This document shows, piece after piece, positions 8,068 to 16,841 of a stretch of DNA of 64,000 bases. Each line of letters opens with the position of its first letter. The stretch's first letter is position 1. The position numbers and the translations under genes are program-made. This DNA comes from Streptomyces hygroscopicus (GTDB lineage: Bacteria; Actinomycetota; Actinomycetes; Streptomycetales; Streptomycetaceae): NCBI RefSeq assembly GCF_026168105.1, contig NZ_LBMW01000038.1, positions 1 to 64,000 on the forward strand, read 5' to 3'. A model generated the notes under the pieces. That model ran no database searches. It was not told the DNA's origin and worked only from the letters and a program-made list of their open reading frames with translations.

Positions 8068-9699
8068 TCAGATACCGGCCGCCGCCGAGAGATCGCGCTT
8101 GATCGACGCCAGCAGCTCCGTCGCCTTGGCCCGTGCCGCCGGAAGGTCGGCGTGCGCGGCGACCGGGACCACGACCTCCAGGTAGCACTTCAGCTTCGGT
8201 TCCGTGCCGCTGGGGCGCACGATCACGCGGGCGCCGTCGAGCGTGTAGCGCAGGCCGTCGGTGGGCGGGAGCCTGTCCGTGCCCTTGGTGAGGTCCTCGG
8301 CCCCGGTGACCGGCAGGTCCGCGAGGCGGGTCGGCGGCTGCTCGCGCAGGCGCCGCATCGCGTCCGCGATGACCGACAGGTCCTCGACGCGCACCGAGAG
8401 CTGGTCCGTGGCATGCAGTCCGTGCTCGACGGCGAGGTCGTCGAGGAGGTCGAGGAGCGTACGGCCCTCCTCCTTGAGCTCGGAGGCCAGCTCGGTCACC
8501 AGGAGCGCGGCCGTGATGCCGTCCTTGTCGCGCACGCCCTCGGGGTCCACGCAGTAGCCGAGCGCCTCCTCGTAGCCGTAGCGCAGTCCTTCGACGCGGG
8601 CGATCCACTTGAAGCCGGTGAGGGTCTCCTCGTACGGCAGGCCCGCCTTCTCGGCGATGCGGCCGAGGAGGGAGGAGGAGACGATCGACTCGGCGAACGT
8701 GCCGGTGACCCCGCGGCGGACCAGGTGCGCGGCGAGCAGGGCGCCCACCTCGTCGCCCCGCAGCATGCGCCAGTCGCCGCCGTCCTTGACGGCCGCGGCG
8801 CAGCGGTCGGCGTCGGGGTCGTTGGCGATGACGAGGTCGGGATCCGTCTCTCGGGCCTGCGCGAAGGCGAGGTCCATGGCGCCCGGCTCTTCCGGGTTGG
8901 GGAAGGCGACGGTCGGGAAGTCCGGGTCGGGGTCGGCCTGCTCGGCGACGAGGACCGGCGCCGGGAAGCCGGCCCGCTCGAAGGCGGCGAGCAGCACGTC
9001 CTTGCCCACGCCGTGCATCGCCGTGTAGACGGTACGGGCGGTGCGCGGGGAGTCCGGTGCGAGGACGGCGTCCGTGCGGGCGAGGTAGGCGCCCAGGACG
9101 CTCTCGTCGAGGGTGTCCCAGCCGGAGGCCGGGCGGGGGACGGCCGCGAGGGTGGTGATCGCGTCGATCTCGGCCGCGATCTCGGCGTCGGCGGGCGGCA
9201 CGATCTGGGAGCCGTCGCCGAGGTAGACCTTGTAGCCGTTGTCGCGGGGCGGGTTGTGGCTGGCGGTGACCTCGACGCCGGCGACCGCGCCGAGGTGCCT
9301 GATGGCGAAGGCGAGGACCGGGGTGGGCAAGGGGCGGGGGAGGACGGCCGCGCGGAGGCCCGCGCCCGTCATCACCGCCGCGGTGTCCCGGGCGAAGTCG
9401 GCGGACTTGTGACGGGCGTCGTAACCGATGACCACGAGGCCGTCGCCCTGACCCTTGGACCTGAGGTACGCGGCGAGGCCCGCGGCGGCGCGGATGACCA
9501 CGGAGCGGTTCATGCGCATGGGTCCGGCGCCGAGTTCGCCGCGGAGGCCGGCGGTGCCGAACTGGAGGGTGCCGCTGAAGCGCGCGGCGAGCTCCGCGTG
9601 GTCCCCGGCGTCGATCAGCTTTGCGAGTTCCTCACGGGTTTCCGCGTCGGGGTCCTCGGCCAGCCACGCCTTGGCCCGTGCGATGAGTTCGTCGTGCAC
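8068..9699 (-). CDS. phospho-sugar mutase (phosphomannomutase/phosphopentomutase family)
   Basis: A 543-residue alpha-D-phosphohexomutase superfamily member of PGM2-like length. The phosphoserine loop is VTASHNPPRDNGYK (Ser147), the Mg-binding loop is NDPDADRC at about 295, and the C-terminal phosphate-binding loop is RPSGTEPKLK. Such enzymes move phosphate between C1 and C5/C6 of sugars. It is usually annotated as phosphomannomutase, but its place beside purine nucleoside phosphorylase and near deoC makes ribose-1-phosphate/deoxyribose-1-phosphate conversion (phosphopentomutase) the more attractive role. That is inference; PGM2-type enzymes are known to do it. It is separated from the upstream phosphorylase gene by 375 bp. 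Confidence 0.9.
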   Translation of the reverse strand: MHDELIARAKAWLAEDPDAETREELAKLIDAGDHAELAARFSGTLQFGTAGLRGELGAGPMRMNRSVVIRAAAGLAAYLRSKGQGDGLVVIGYDARHKSADFARDTAAVMTGAGLRAAVLPRPLPTPVLAFAIRHLGAVAGVEVTASHNPPRDNGYKVYLGDGSQIVPPADAEIAAEIDAITTLAAVPRPASGWDTLDESVLGAYLARTDAVLAPDSPRTARTVYTAMHGVGKDVLLAAFERAGFPAPVLVAEQADPDPDFPTVAFPNPEEPGAMDLAFAQARETDPDLVIANDPDADRCAAAVKDGGDWRMLRGDEVGALLAAHLVRRGVTGTFAESIVSSSLLGRIAEKAGLPYEETLTGFKWIARVEGLRYGYEEALGYCVDPEGVRDKDGITAALLVTELASELKEEGRTLLDLLDDLAVEHGLHATDQLSVRVEDLSVIADAMRRLREQPPTRLADLPVTGAEDLTKGTDRLPPTDGLRYTLDGARVIVRPSGTEPKLKCYLEVVVPVAAHADLPAARAKATELLASIKRDLSAAAGI

Positions 9700-10074
9700 G
9701 TCGGGTCAACCTCTCGTCGTCTGCTTGTCGGGGCGGTCGCGGCCGGTGGTGGGTCCGGGCGCGGGGAGGGCCGGGTGTGTGGGCCGGTGCTCCGCCTGTG
9801 GCGGACGGGCGGGAGGGCCGGGCCCGGGCGGACGCGTCCCGGCCTGTCGGGACCGGGGTGGACGTCGTGTCCCGGTCCGTCAGGACCGGGGTGGACGTGT
9901 CCCGCTCCGCCCGGCACGAGCCGTCGGCACCGGTCGGCCGGGGTGGCGCCGCCTCCGGCGGGCACGGCCGAGCCCGCCCGCGTGTGGGGACGGGGCCGTT
10001 CGGGGGATCGGGGTCCGGGGGCGGAGCCCCCGGCGATACCCCGGTGACGTCTGTCTACCCCGGCCGGTGGTTCT
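9700..10074. other. intergenic region without a gene
   Basis: Very G-rich spacer between the mutase and phosphorylase genes. It holds a 16-bp direct repeat (9850-9865 and 9883-9898, period 33) and the hairpin listed separately. No convincing coding sequence is seen on either strand. Confidence 0.6.
10015..10033 (-). terminator. short GC hairpin after the phosphorylase gene
   Basis: An 8-bp perfect stem (10015-10022 with 10026-10033) and a 3-base loop, about 40 bp beyond the stop of the phosphorylase gene in its direction of transcription. Confidence 0.55.
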
Positions 10075-10899
10075 TTACAGGCGGTTGAGCACCTCGGCCA
10101 GCAGCGCCCCCATCCGAGTCGCGCTGTCGCGGCCCGCCTGGAGGACCTCCTCGTGGTTCAGCGGCTCGCCCGTCATACCGGCGGCGAGGTTGGTGACCAG
10201 GGAGATGCCGAGGACCTCGGCCCCCGCCTCGCGCGCGGCGATCGCTTCAAGCACCGTGGACATGCCCACGAGGTCGGCGCCGATGACACGAGCCATCCGG
10301 ATCTCGGCCGGGGTCTCGTAGTGCGGGCCGGTGAACTGTGCGTAGACGCCCTCCTCGAGGGAGGCGTCGATCTCCTTGCACAGCGCGCGCAGGCGCGGCG
10401 AGTACAGGTCGGTCAGGTCGACGAAGTTGGCACCGACGATCGGGGAGGTCGCCGTCAGGTTGATGTGGTCGCTGATCAGCACCGGCTGGCCGGGGCGCAT
10501 GGTCTCGCGCAGGCCGCCGCAGCCGTTGGTGAGGACGATGGTCTTCGCGCCGGCGGCGACGGCGGTGCGGACGCCGTGCGCGACGGCGGCGACGCCGCGG
10601 CCCTCGTAGTAGTGCGTACGGCCCAGGAAGACCAGGGCCCGCTTGTCACCGATCCTGTACGAGCGGACCTTGCCGCCGTGGCCCTCGACGGCCGGCGGCG
10701 GAAAGCCGGGCAGCTCGGTGACCTGGAACTCGGCCTCGGCCTCGCCGAGGGCGTCGACGGCCGGAGCCCAGCCGGAGCCCATCACGAGGGCGACGTCGTG
10801 GGTCTCGGCACCGGTCAGCTCGCGCAGGCGCGCAGCGGCGGTGTCGGCGGCGGCGTAGGGGTCGCCCTGGATGTCGTCCGGAAGAAGAGATGCGTTCAC
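10075..10899 (-). CDS. purine nucleoside phosphorylase (trimeric type)
   Basis: A 274-residue class II phosphorylase that splits purine (deoxy)nucleosides with phosphate into base and (deoxy)ribose-1-phosphate. Visible motifs are the phosphate-binding MGSGWAP, GRTHYYEG, VLTNGCGG, FTGPHYETPAEIR, GMSTVLEA and SLVTNLAAG. The GTG at 10899 is the chosen start, because the upstream in-frame ATG at 10950 lies beyond the palindrome. The palindrome CTACGCGCGTAG at 10925-10936 is shared with deoC, pointing to common control by a nucleoside- or sugar-phosphate-responsive repressor. Confidence 0.93.
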   Translation of the reverse strand: MNASLLPDDIQGDPYAAADTAAARLRELTGAETHDVALVMGSGWAPAVDALGEAEAEFQVTELPGFPPPAVEGHGGKVRSYRIGDKRALVFLGRTHYYEGRGVAAVAHGVRTAVAAGAKTIVLTNGCGGLRETMRPGQPVLISDHINLTATSPIVGANFVDLTDLYSPRLRALCKEIDASLEEGVYAQFTGPHYETPAEIRMARVIGADLVGMSTVLEAIAAREAGAEVLGISLVTNLAAGMTGEPLNHEEVLQAGRDSATRMGALLAEVLNRL

Positions 10900-10924
10900 G
10901 CGCAAGAGGGTAGCCGGTTTGGGC

Positions 10925-10936
10925 CTACGCGCGTAG
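10925..10936. promoter_or_regulatory. palindromic operator candidate of the phosphorylase gene
   Basis: CTACGCGCGTAG, identical to the element before deoC, 25 bp upstream of the GTG start. The flanking AT dinucleotide is on the opposite side compared with the deoC copy. Confidence 0.7.
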
Positions 10937-10990
10937 ATGACGGAGCTCACGGCAATGCGATCGTTGTCTTGTCGTTTCCGACGAAAACGC

Positions 10991-11061
10991 GTGACGCCAG
11001 TGGAGTGAGTGACGTCAGTGGAGTGAGTGACGCGAGCAGATGAGTGACGTCAGTGGAGTGA
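10991..11061. repeat. 18-bp tandem repeat, four copies
   Basis: Copies of GTGACGTCAGTGGAGTGA start at 10991, 11009, 11027 (degenerate, 17 bp) and 11044; a decayed fifth follows. The array lies between the phosphorylase promoter and the 3' end of the glutamylcyclotransferase gene. Each unit holds the 8-bp palindrome TGACGTCA or a near match. Confidence 0.8.
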
Positions 11062-11095
11062 GTGGCTGGGTGAAGTGGGTGAACCTCGGGCGCGC

Positions 11096-11533
11096 TCAGC
11101 ACGGCCGCTTGCGGAGCTCCATCACGTAGTCGTGCGGTGCCCCGGCCGACTCGGCCGCGTCCGCGATCTCGCCCAGGTAGCGGGCCGACGGGAGGCCGCC
11201 CTCGTAACCGTTGAGGACGTACGTCCAGGCGGGCTCCTCGCCGTCCAGCGTGTGGACGCGGACGCGCAGCCGGCGGTAGACCTCGAGGCCCACGCCCTCC
11301 CAGCGGTCCATGGACTCCTCGTCCATGGGCGCGATGTCGTACAGCGCGACGAAGACCTGTGAGACCGGGTCCTCGACGATCGTCGCGAGAGCGCCCTCCC
11401 AGCCCATGTGCTCTCCGCCGAAGGTCAGCCGCCAGCCGTTGAGCCAGCCGGTGGCGCGCAGCGGCGAGTGGGGTGCGCGGCGCGTCATCAGCCGCGCGTC
11501 GAGATTGCCGGCGTACGCGGCGTAGAGCGACAT
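11096..11533 (-). CDS. gamma-glutamylcyclotransferase-like protein
   Basis: A 145-residue GGCT/AIG2-fold protein. The N-terminal YAAYAGNLD is the Y-x-Y-x-S/A-N phosphate-loop-like motif of the family, and an acidic residue in YDIAPMDEESMDRWEG (about residues 65-80) fits the catalytic glutamate. Such enzymes turn gamma-glutamyl compounds into 5-oxoproline, although many bacterial copies have unknown substrates. It is a single-gene unit, divergent from lpdA. Confidence 0.85.
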   Translation of the reverse strand: MSLYAAYAGNLDARLMTRRAPHSPLRATGWLNGWRLTFGGEHMGWEGALATIVEDPVSQVFVALYDIAPMDEESMDRWEGVGLEVYRRLRVRVHTLDGEEPAWTYVLNGYEGGLPSARYLGEIADAAESAGAPHDYVMELRKRPC

Positions 11534-11628
11534 GAAGTCGAGGGTACGGCAGCGTCACCCCAGCCTCTCCTGTAACAGAAGTACATCGGCCCTCCCCCGG
11601 AGGAGAACCTCCTGAAGCGTCGGGGACA

Positions 11629-13077
11629 ATGGAGTACGTGACTCGGATCGTGATCATCGGTGGCGGACCCGGCGGATATGAAGCGGCGCTGGTGGCCGCG
11701 CAGCTCGGCGCGGAGGTGACCGTCGTCGACTGCGACGGTCTGGGCGGGGCATCGGTGCTGACCGACTGCGTGCCGTCGAAGACGCTCATCGCGACGGCCG
11801 AGGTGATGACCACCTTCGATTCGTCGTACGAAGAGCTCGGCATCATCGTGGCCGACGACACGCCTCCCCTGGAGCAGGCCGCCCGGGTCGTCGGGGTCGA
11901 CCTCGGGAAGGTCAACCGCCGGGTGAAGCGGCTCGCTCTCGCCCAGTCCCACGACATCACCGCGTCCGTGACGCGCGCAGGCGCCCGGGTCATGCGCGGA
12001 CGCGGCCGACTGGAGGGCATGCAGGCCCTGGACGGGTCGCGCAAGGTCGTCGTACGGGCCGCGGACGGGAGCGAGGAGGCCCTCACCGCCGACGCGGTCC
12101 TCATCGCCACCGGCGGTCATCCGCGCGAGCTGCCGGACGCCCAGCCCGACGGCGAGCGGATCCTGAACTGGACCCAGGTCTACGACCTCGACGAGCTGCC
12201 CGAGGAGCTCATCGTCGTCGGGTCCGGTGTCACCGGTGCCGAGTTCGCCGGTGCCTACCAGGCCCTCGGGTCCAAGGTCACCCTCGTCTCCTCGCGCGAC
12301 CGGGTGCTGCCCGGCGAGGACCCCGACGCCGCCGCCGTCCTCGAGGACGTCTTCCGCCGCCGCGGCATGAACGTGATGGCCCGTTCGCGCGCGCAGTCGG
12401 CCAAACGCGTGGGCGACCGGGTCGAGGTCACCCTCGCCGACGGGCGGGTGATCACCGGCTCGCACTGCCTCATGGCGGTCGGCGCCATCCCCAACACCAG
12501 CGGGATGGGTCTGGAGGAGGCCGGGGTCAAGCTGCGGGAGTCCGGGCACATCTGGACCGACAAGGTCTCCAGGACGACGGCTCCGGGTGTGTACGCCGCC
12601 GGTGACGTGACCGGTATCTTCGCCCTCGCCTCCGTCGCCGCCATGCAGGGGCGCATCGCCATGTACCACTTCCTCGGCGACGCGGTGACCCCGCTCAACC
12701 TGAAGACGGTCTCCTCGAACGTCTTCACGGACCCCGAGATCGCCACCGTCGGCTACACCCAGGCCGATGTGGACGCGGGCAAGATCGACGCACGGGTGGT
12801 CAAGCTTCCCCTGCTGCGGAACCCGCGCGCCAAGATGCAGGGCATACGGGACGGCTTCGTCAAGCTCTTCTGCCGTCCCGGCACCGGGATCGTCGTGGGC
12901 GGAGTGGTCGTTGCACCGCGCGCGTCCGAACTGATCCATCCCATCTCGATCGCGGTCGACAACAATCTGACGGTCGAGCAGATCGCGAACGCCTTCACCG
13001 TGTATCCCTCCCTGTCGGGCTCGATCGCGGAGGTGGCACGGCAGTTGCACACCCGGAAGGCCGGCGTCGAGGCCTGA
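11629..13077 (+). CDS. lpdA: NAD(P)H-quinone/flavoprotein reductase, LpdA type
   Basis: A 482-residue flavoprotein of the pyridine nucleotide-disulfide family. The FAD-binding GGGPGGYEAAL is at the N-terminus, the NAD(P)-binding VVGSGVTGAEFA near residues 200-212, YAAGDVTG near 327, and the dimerisation domain lies at the C-terminus. The segment matching the redox disulfide of lipoamide dehydrogenases reads GGASVLTDCVPSK, with one Cys only, so disulfide chemistry is lost. That matches the M. tuberculosis LpdA (Rv3303c) subgroup, which reduces quinones. The ATG at 11629 was used; the GTG at 11638 is an alternative. Confidence 0.88.
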   Translation: MEYVTRIVIIGGGPGGYEAALVAAQLGAEVTVVDCDGLGGASVLTDCVPSKTLIATAEVMTTFDSSYEELGIIVADDTPPLEQAARVVGVDLGKVNRRVKRLALAQSHDITASVTRAGARVMRGRGRLEGMQALDGSRKVVVRAADGSEEALTADAVLIATGGHPRELPDAQPDGERILNWTQVYDLDELPEELIVVGSGVTGAEFAGAYQALGSKVTLVSSRDRVLPGEDPDAAAVLEDVFRRRGMNVMARSRAQSAKRVGDRVEVTLADGRVITGSHCLMAVGAIPNTSGMGLEEAGVKLRESGHIWTDKVSRTTAPGVYAAGDVTGIFALASVAAMQGRIAMYHFLGDAVTPLNLKTVSSNVFTDPEIATVGYTQADVDAGKIDARVVKLPLLRNPRAKMQGIRDGFVKLFCRPGTGIVVGGVVVAPRASELIHPISIAVDNNLTVEQIANAFTVYPSLSGSIAEVARQLHTRKAGVEA

Positions 13078-13256
13078 CGGCCCGTCGGGGGCGACCGCAG
13101 GTCAGGCGCTCCGTCACGGGGAGTCGCCGACGATGCGTACGGCATAGGCGCCTGGCCTGGGCACGTATACCACTTTCCGCCCTGCCGTGCGAACAACTTC
13201 TGTTATTCGGCGCAAACTGCTGAAACCAGACGGTCGTTGGGGTTACTGTCAGTTTC

Positions 13257-14219
13257 GTGTTCGCTGCAGAACGTCGTCAATTGATCCTCGAAATGGTGCG
13301 AGCGAACGGAGCCGTGTCGCTCCGTGAGCTCGCCCGCGTCGTCCAGACCTCCGAAGTGACCGTACGGCGGGACGTGCGCGCACTGGAGGCAGAAGGACTC
13401 CTCGACCGCCGGCACGGCGGTGCGGTATTGCCGGGCGGGTTCACGCGGGAGTCCGGCTTTCCGCAGAAGTCACATCTCGCGACCGCCGAGAAGACGGCCA
13501 TCGCCGACCTCGCCGCCGGGCTCGTCGAAGAGGGCGAGGCCATCGTGGTCGGGGCGGGGACCACCACGCAGGAGCTGGCGCGCCGGCTCGCGCGGGTGCC
13601 CGGGCTGACCGTCGTCACCAACTCCCTGCTGGTGGCACAGGCGTTGGCCCATGCCAATCGCGTGGAGGTAGTGATGACCGGCGGCACCCTGCGCGGCTCC
13701 AACTATGCACTGGTCGGCAGCGGCGCCGAACAGTCGCTCCAGGGCCTCAGGGTCTCCAAGGCGTTCCTGTCCGGAAGCGGTCTCACCGCCGAGCGCGGGC
13801 TGTCCACGTCCAACATGCTGTCGGCGTCGGTCGACCGCGCACTGGTGCAGGCGGCCGCGGAGGTCGTCGTCCTCGCCGACCACACCAAGCTCGGCACGGA
13901 CACGATGTTCCAGACGGTGCCCACGGACGTGATCACCCGGCTGGTGACGGACGAACCGCCCGCGCACGACGACCGGGCCGCCACCGAGCTGCAGGCCCTG
14001 GCCGACCAGGGCGTGCAGATCGCGGTCGCCGGCACGTCGGGGGGCGGTGCCACGGGAGGCGATGCGGTCCAGGCGGGACGGCAGCCGCGCCGGGACGTGC
14101 CCCTCCCCGGCCCACGCCGAGGCCAGGTCCCCGGCGGCCCGCAGTTGCGCAGCGCGACGGTCCTCGGGGAGTCCCCCACGGGAGAGCGCGCCCGGGTCGC
14201 GGACCTGCGCCGCCGCTAG
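13257..14219 (+). CDS. DeoR-family transcriptional regulator
   Basis: A 320-residue regulator. The N-terminal DeoR winged helix reads ERRQLILEMVRANGAVSLRE with SEVTVRRDVRALEAEG following (residues 4-50). The sugar-phosphate isomerase-like effector domain covers about 75-235, with VVGAGTTTQELARRL and MTGGTLRG. The last 70 residues are Gly/Pro/Arg-rich low complexity and unlike the family. The GTG start lacks a clear ribosome site; a TTACTGT box about 10 bases upstream would fit a leaderless transcript. Given the linked salvage genes it is a candidate binder of the CTACGCGCGTAG palindrome, which is inference. Confidence 0.88.
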   Translation: MFAAERRQLILEMVRANGAVSLRELARVVQTSEVTVRRDVRALEAEGLLDRRHGGAVLPGGFTRESGFPQKSHLATAEKTAIADLAAGLVEEGEAIVVGAGTTTQELARRLARVPGLTVVTNSLLVAQALAHANRVEVVMTGGTLRGSNYALVGSGAEQSLQGLRVSKAFLSGSGLTAERGLSTSNMLSASVDRALVQAAAEVVVLADHTKLGTDTMFQTVPTDVITRLVTDEPPAHDDRAATELQALADQGVQIAVAGTSGGGATGGDAVQAGRQPRRDVPLPGPRRGQVPGGPQLRSATVLGESPTGERARVADLRRR

Positions 14220-14401
14220 CGAGGGAACACCGCACCGGCCCCGTCAGGGGAGCCTCGGCCATGCCCCCGCTCGCTGCCGCGCAGGCGTCCGGTCCGGAGG
14301 CGGAGCGGGGAGCCCGGGGTACGTCCTGAGGCGCGCCGACGGTCGCGCACGGGTAAGGCAGGCCGGTGCCCGGCCCCGCGGGCACCCGGCGGCAGGAGCC
14401 C

Positions 14402-14506
14402 GGCGCCCGGGGACGGTCGGGTGTGGTCCGCCGGAAGGCGCCCGGGGACGGTCGGGTGCGGCCCGCCGGAAGGCGCCCGGGGACGGTCGGGTGCGGTCCG
14501 TCCGGA
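14402..14506. repeat. 35-bp tandem repeat, three copies, in a 510-bp gene-free region
   Basis: Copies begin at 14402, 14437 and 14472, each starting GGCGCCCGGGGACGGTCGGG and differing by only a few bases. Apart from the repeat and the terminator at 14677-14711, I see no gene in 14220-14729. Confidence 0.85.
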
Positions 14507-14676
14507 ATTGCTCGGGTACCGGTCCGCCCGGGGCGCGTGCTCGCGAGCACCGTCCACCCCGCACAGCTGCTCGAGGCTTGCGCCCGGCCGCAGGCGGCAG
14601 CCGGGTGCGCCCTTCGGCCACGCCGCGTCCTCGTCCCGCTCCCGCGAAGGTCTCCGCCCCGGCTCGGAAAACGGGA

Positions 14677-14711
14677 CGCCCCGCGGACCGGTTGCTCCGG
14701 TCCGCGGGGCG
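14677..14711. terminator. bidirectional hairpin terminator
   Basis: A perfect 15-bp inverted repeat (14677-14691 with 14697-14711) and a 5-base loop, just beyond the stop of accA2 at 14730. Confidence 0.88.
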
Positions 14712-14729
14712 CCCCGCCGAAGCCCTGCG

Positions 14730-16502
14730 TCAGTCCTTGATCTCGCAGATGGCGGCGCCGGAGGTGATGGACGCGCCGACCTCCGCGTTCAGGCCCTTGA
14801 TGGTGCCGGCCCTGTGCGCGTTCAGCGGCTGCTCCATCTTCATCGCCTCGAGGACCACGACCAGGTCGCCTTCCTTGACTTCCTGGCCCTCCTCTACCGC
14901 GACCTTCACGATCGTGCCCTGCATCGGGGAGGCCAGCGTGTCACCGGAGGCCACCGGCCCGGACTTCTTGGCGGCGCGCCGCTTCGGCTTGGCGCCCGCC
15001 GCAAGCCCCGTACGGGCCAGCGACATGCCGAGGGACGCGGGCAGCGAGACCTCCAGCCGCTTGCCGCCGACCTCGACGACGACCGTCTCGCGACCCGGCT
15101 CCTCCTCGGCCTCCGCCTCCGCGGGCGCCGCGAACGCCTTGATCTCGTTGACGAACTCCGTCTCGATCCACCGTGTGTGGACCGTGAACGGGCCCTCGGA
15201 GCCGGTCAGTTCGGGTGCGAACGCCGAGTCCCGGACGACCGCGCGGTGGAACGGGATCGCCGTGGCCATGCCCTCCACCTGGAACTCGTCCAGGGCACGC
15301 GCGGCCCGCTCCAGGGCCTCCTTGCGGGTGCGGCCCGTGACGATCAGCTTGGCAAGCAGCGAGTCCCACGCCGGGCCGATGACCGAACCCGACTCGACGC
15401 CCGCGTCCAGGCGCACGCCCGGGCCGGACGGCGGGTCGAACCGGGTGACGGTACCGGGGGCCGGGAGGAAGTTGCGGCCCGGGTCCTCACCGTTGATGCG
15501 GAACTCGAAGGAGTGGCCGCGCAGTTGCGGGTCGCCGTACCCCAGCTCCTCGCCGTCGGCGATCCGGAACATCTCCCTCACCAGGTCGATGCCGGCGACC
15601 TCCTCGGTGACCGGGTGCTCCACCTGGAGGCGGGTGTTGACCTCCAGGAAGGAGATCGTTCCGTCGTTGCCGACCAGGAACTCCACCGTGCCCGCGCCCA
15701 CGTACCCGGCCTCCTTCAGGATGGCCTTCGACGCCCGGTACAGCTCGGCGAGCTGCTCCTCGTTCAGGAACGGGGCCGGGGCCTCCTCGACCAGCTTCTG
15801 GTGGCGGCGCTGCAGCGAGCAGTCCCGGGTGGAGACCACGACCACGTTGCCGTACTGGTCGGCAAGGCACTGCGTCTCGACGTGACGCGGCTTGTCCAGG
15901 TAGCGCTCGACGAAGCACTCCCCGCGGCCGAAGGCGGCCACGGCCTCGCGCACCGCCGACTCGTACAGCTCGGGGACCTCCTCGAGGGTACGGGCGACCT
16001 TCAGACCGCGCCCGCCGCCACCGAAGGCGGCCTTGATGGCGATGGGCAGCCCGTGCTCCTCGGCGAAGGCGACGACCTCGTCCGCGCCGCTGACCGGGTC
16101 GGGTGTGCCGGCCACCAGCGGGGCGCCGGCGCGCTGGGCGATGTGCCGCGCGGCGACCTTGTCGCCCAGATCCCGGATGGCCTGCGGCGGCGGGCCGATC
16201 CAGATCAGCCCGGCGTCCAGGACGGCCTGGGCGAAGTGGGCGTTCTCGGAGAGGAAGCCGTAACCGGGGTGGATGGCGTCCGCACCGGAGTCCTTCGCCG
16301 CCTGCAGCACCTTCTCGATGTCCAGGTAACTGGTGGCGGGGGTGTCGCCGCCCAGTGCGAACGCCTCGTCCGCCACGCGGACGTGCAGGGCGTCCCGGTC
16401 CGGGTCGGCGTACACGGCGACACTCGCGATCCCGGCGTCACGGCAGGCCCGGGCGACGCGGACAGCGATTTCGCCACGGTTGGCGATCAACACCTTGCGC
16501 AC
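14730..16502 (-). CDS. accA2: acyl-CoA carboxylase alpha subunit (biotin carboxylase + BCCP)
   Basis: A 590-residue fused subunit. The biotin carboxylase begins RKVLIANRGEIAVRV, carries the ATP-grasp loop KAAFGGGGRGLK at about 165-176, and has EVNTRLQVEHPVTE with the catalytic residues at about 280. The C-terminal biotinyl domain carries the target lysine Lys555 in EAMKMEQPL. It carboxylates its own biotin, and a beta subunit such as PccB passes the carboxyl to acetyl- or propionyl-CoA. The GTG start at 16502 follows a good ribosome site (AAGGAGAGGGA), ruling out upstream in-frame starts. S. coelicolor AccA2 is the match from memory. It lies about 3 kb from pccB, on the same strand. Confidence 0.95.
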   Translation of the reverse strand: MRKVLIANRGEIAVRVARACRDAGIASVAVYADPDRDALHVRVADEAFALGGDTPATSYLDIEKVLQAAKDSGADAIHPGYGFLSENAHFAQAVLDAGLIWIGPPPQAIRDLGDKVAARHIAQRAGAPLVAGTPDPVSGADEVVAFAEEHGLPIAIKAAFGGGGRGLKVARTLEEVPELYESAVREAVAAFGRGECFVERYLDKPRHVETQCLADQYGNVVVVSTRDCSLQRRHQKLVEEAPAPFLNEEQLAELYRASKAILKEAGYVGAGTVEFLVGNDGTISFLEVNTRLQVEHPVTEEVAGIDLVREMFRIADGEELGYGDPQLRGHSFEFRINGEDPGRNFLPAPGTVTRFDPPSGPGVRLDAGVESGSVIGPAWDSLLAKLIVTGRTRKEALERAARALDEFQVEGMATAIPFHRAVVRDSAFAPELTGSEGPFTVHTRWIETEFVNEIKAFAAPAEAEAEEEPGRETVVVEVGGKRLEVSLPASLGMSLARTGLAAGAKPKRRAAKKSGPVASGDTLASPMQGTIVKVAVEEGQEVKEGDLVVVLEAMKMEQPLNAHRAGTIKGLNAEVGASITSGAAICEIKD

Positions 16503-16841
16503 GATGGCTCCCTCTCCTTGAAACAAGCCGAGTTTAGGGACTGCCGACACGACCTTTCGACCCGTCCCCAGTGGTGAGCTTGCCCACACGGAGCGTGAAA
16601 CCAGGCTCACTCCACCTGTGAAACCCCTTGTCGCACCGCCGTACAGGGGAATCCACCGGAAAACCCTAGCCCTCCGATGTGGTCAAGGTCTCTATGAAGT
16701 AGTCCCGCCGCCGGTCGTGTTTCTTTGTGGAGTCCCTACTAATGGCCCAACGATTCTTTGCCCCTGTCAGACCTCTTGTCCCGAGGTTTACCCGTTAGTA
16801 GCGTTCGCGATGTCTCGAAGGTACTGGCAGTAACACGTGGC

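Noticed and set aside
7645..10047. An 800-codon open frame on the + strand
   Set aside because: It is antisense to the mutase gene, has Arg/Gly/Val-rich low-quality sequence and no recognisable motif; GC-rich genomes give such shadows.
10947..12110. Minus-strand protein covering the 18-bp repeats and lpdA
   Set aside because: Antisense to lpdA and overlapping the real glutamylcyclotransferase gene in another frame.
13078..13256. tRNA or riboswitch before the DeoR gene
   Set aside because: No cloverleaf or conserved riboswitch core could be built from the sequence.
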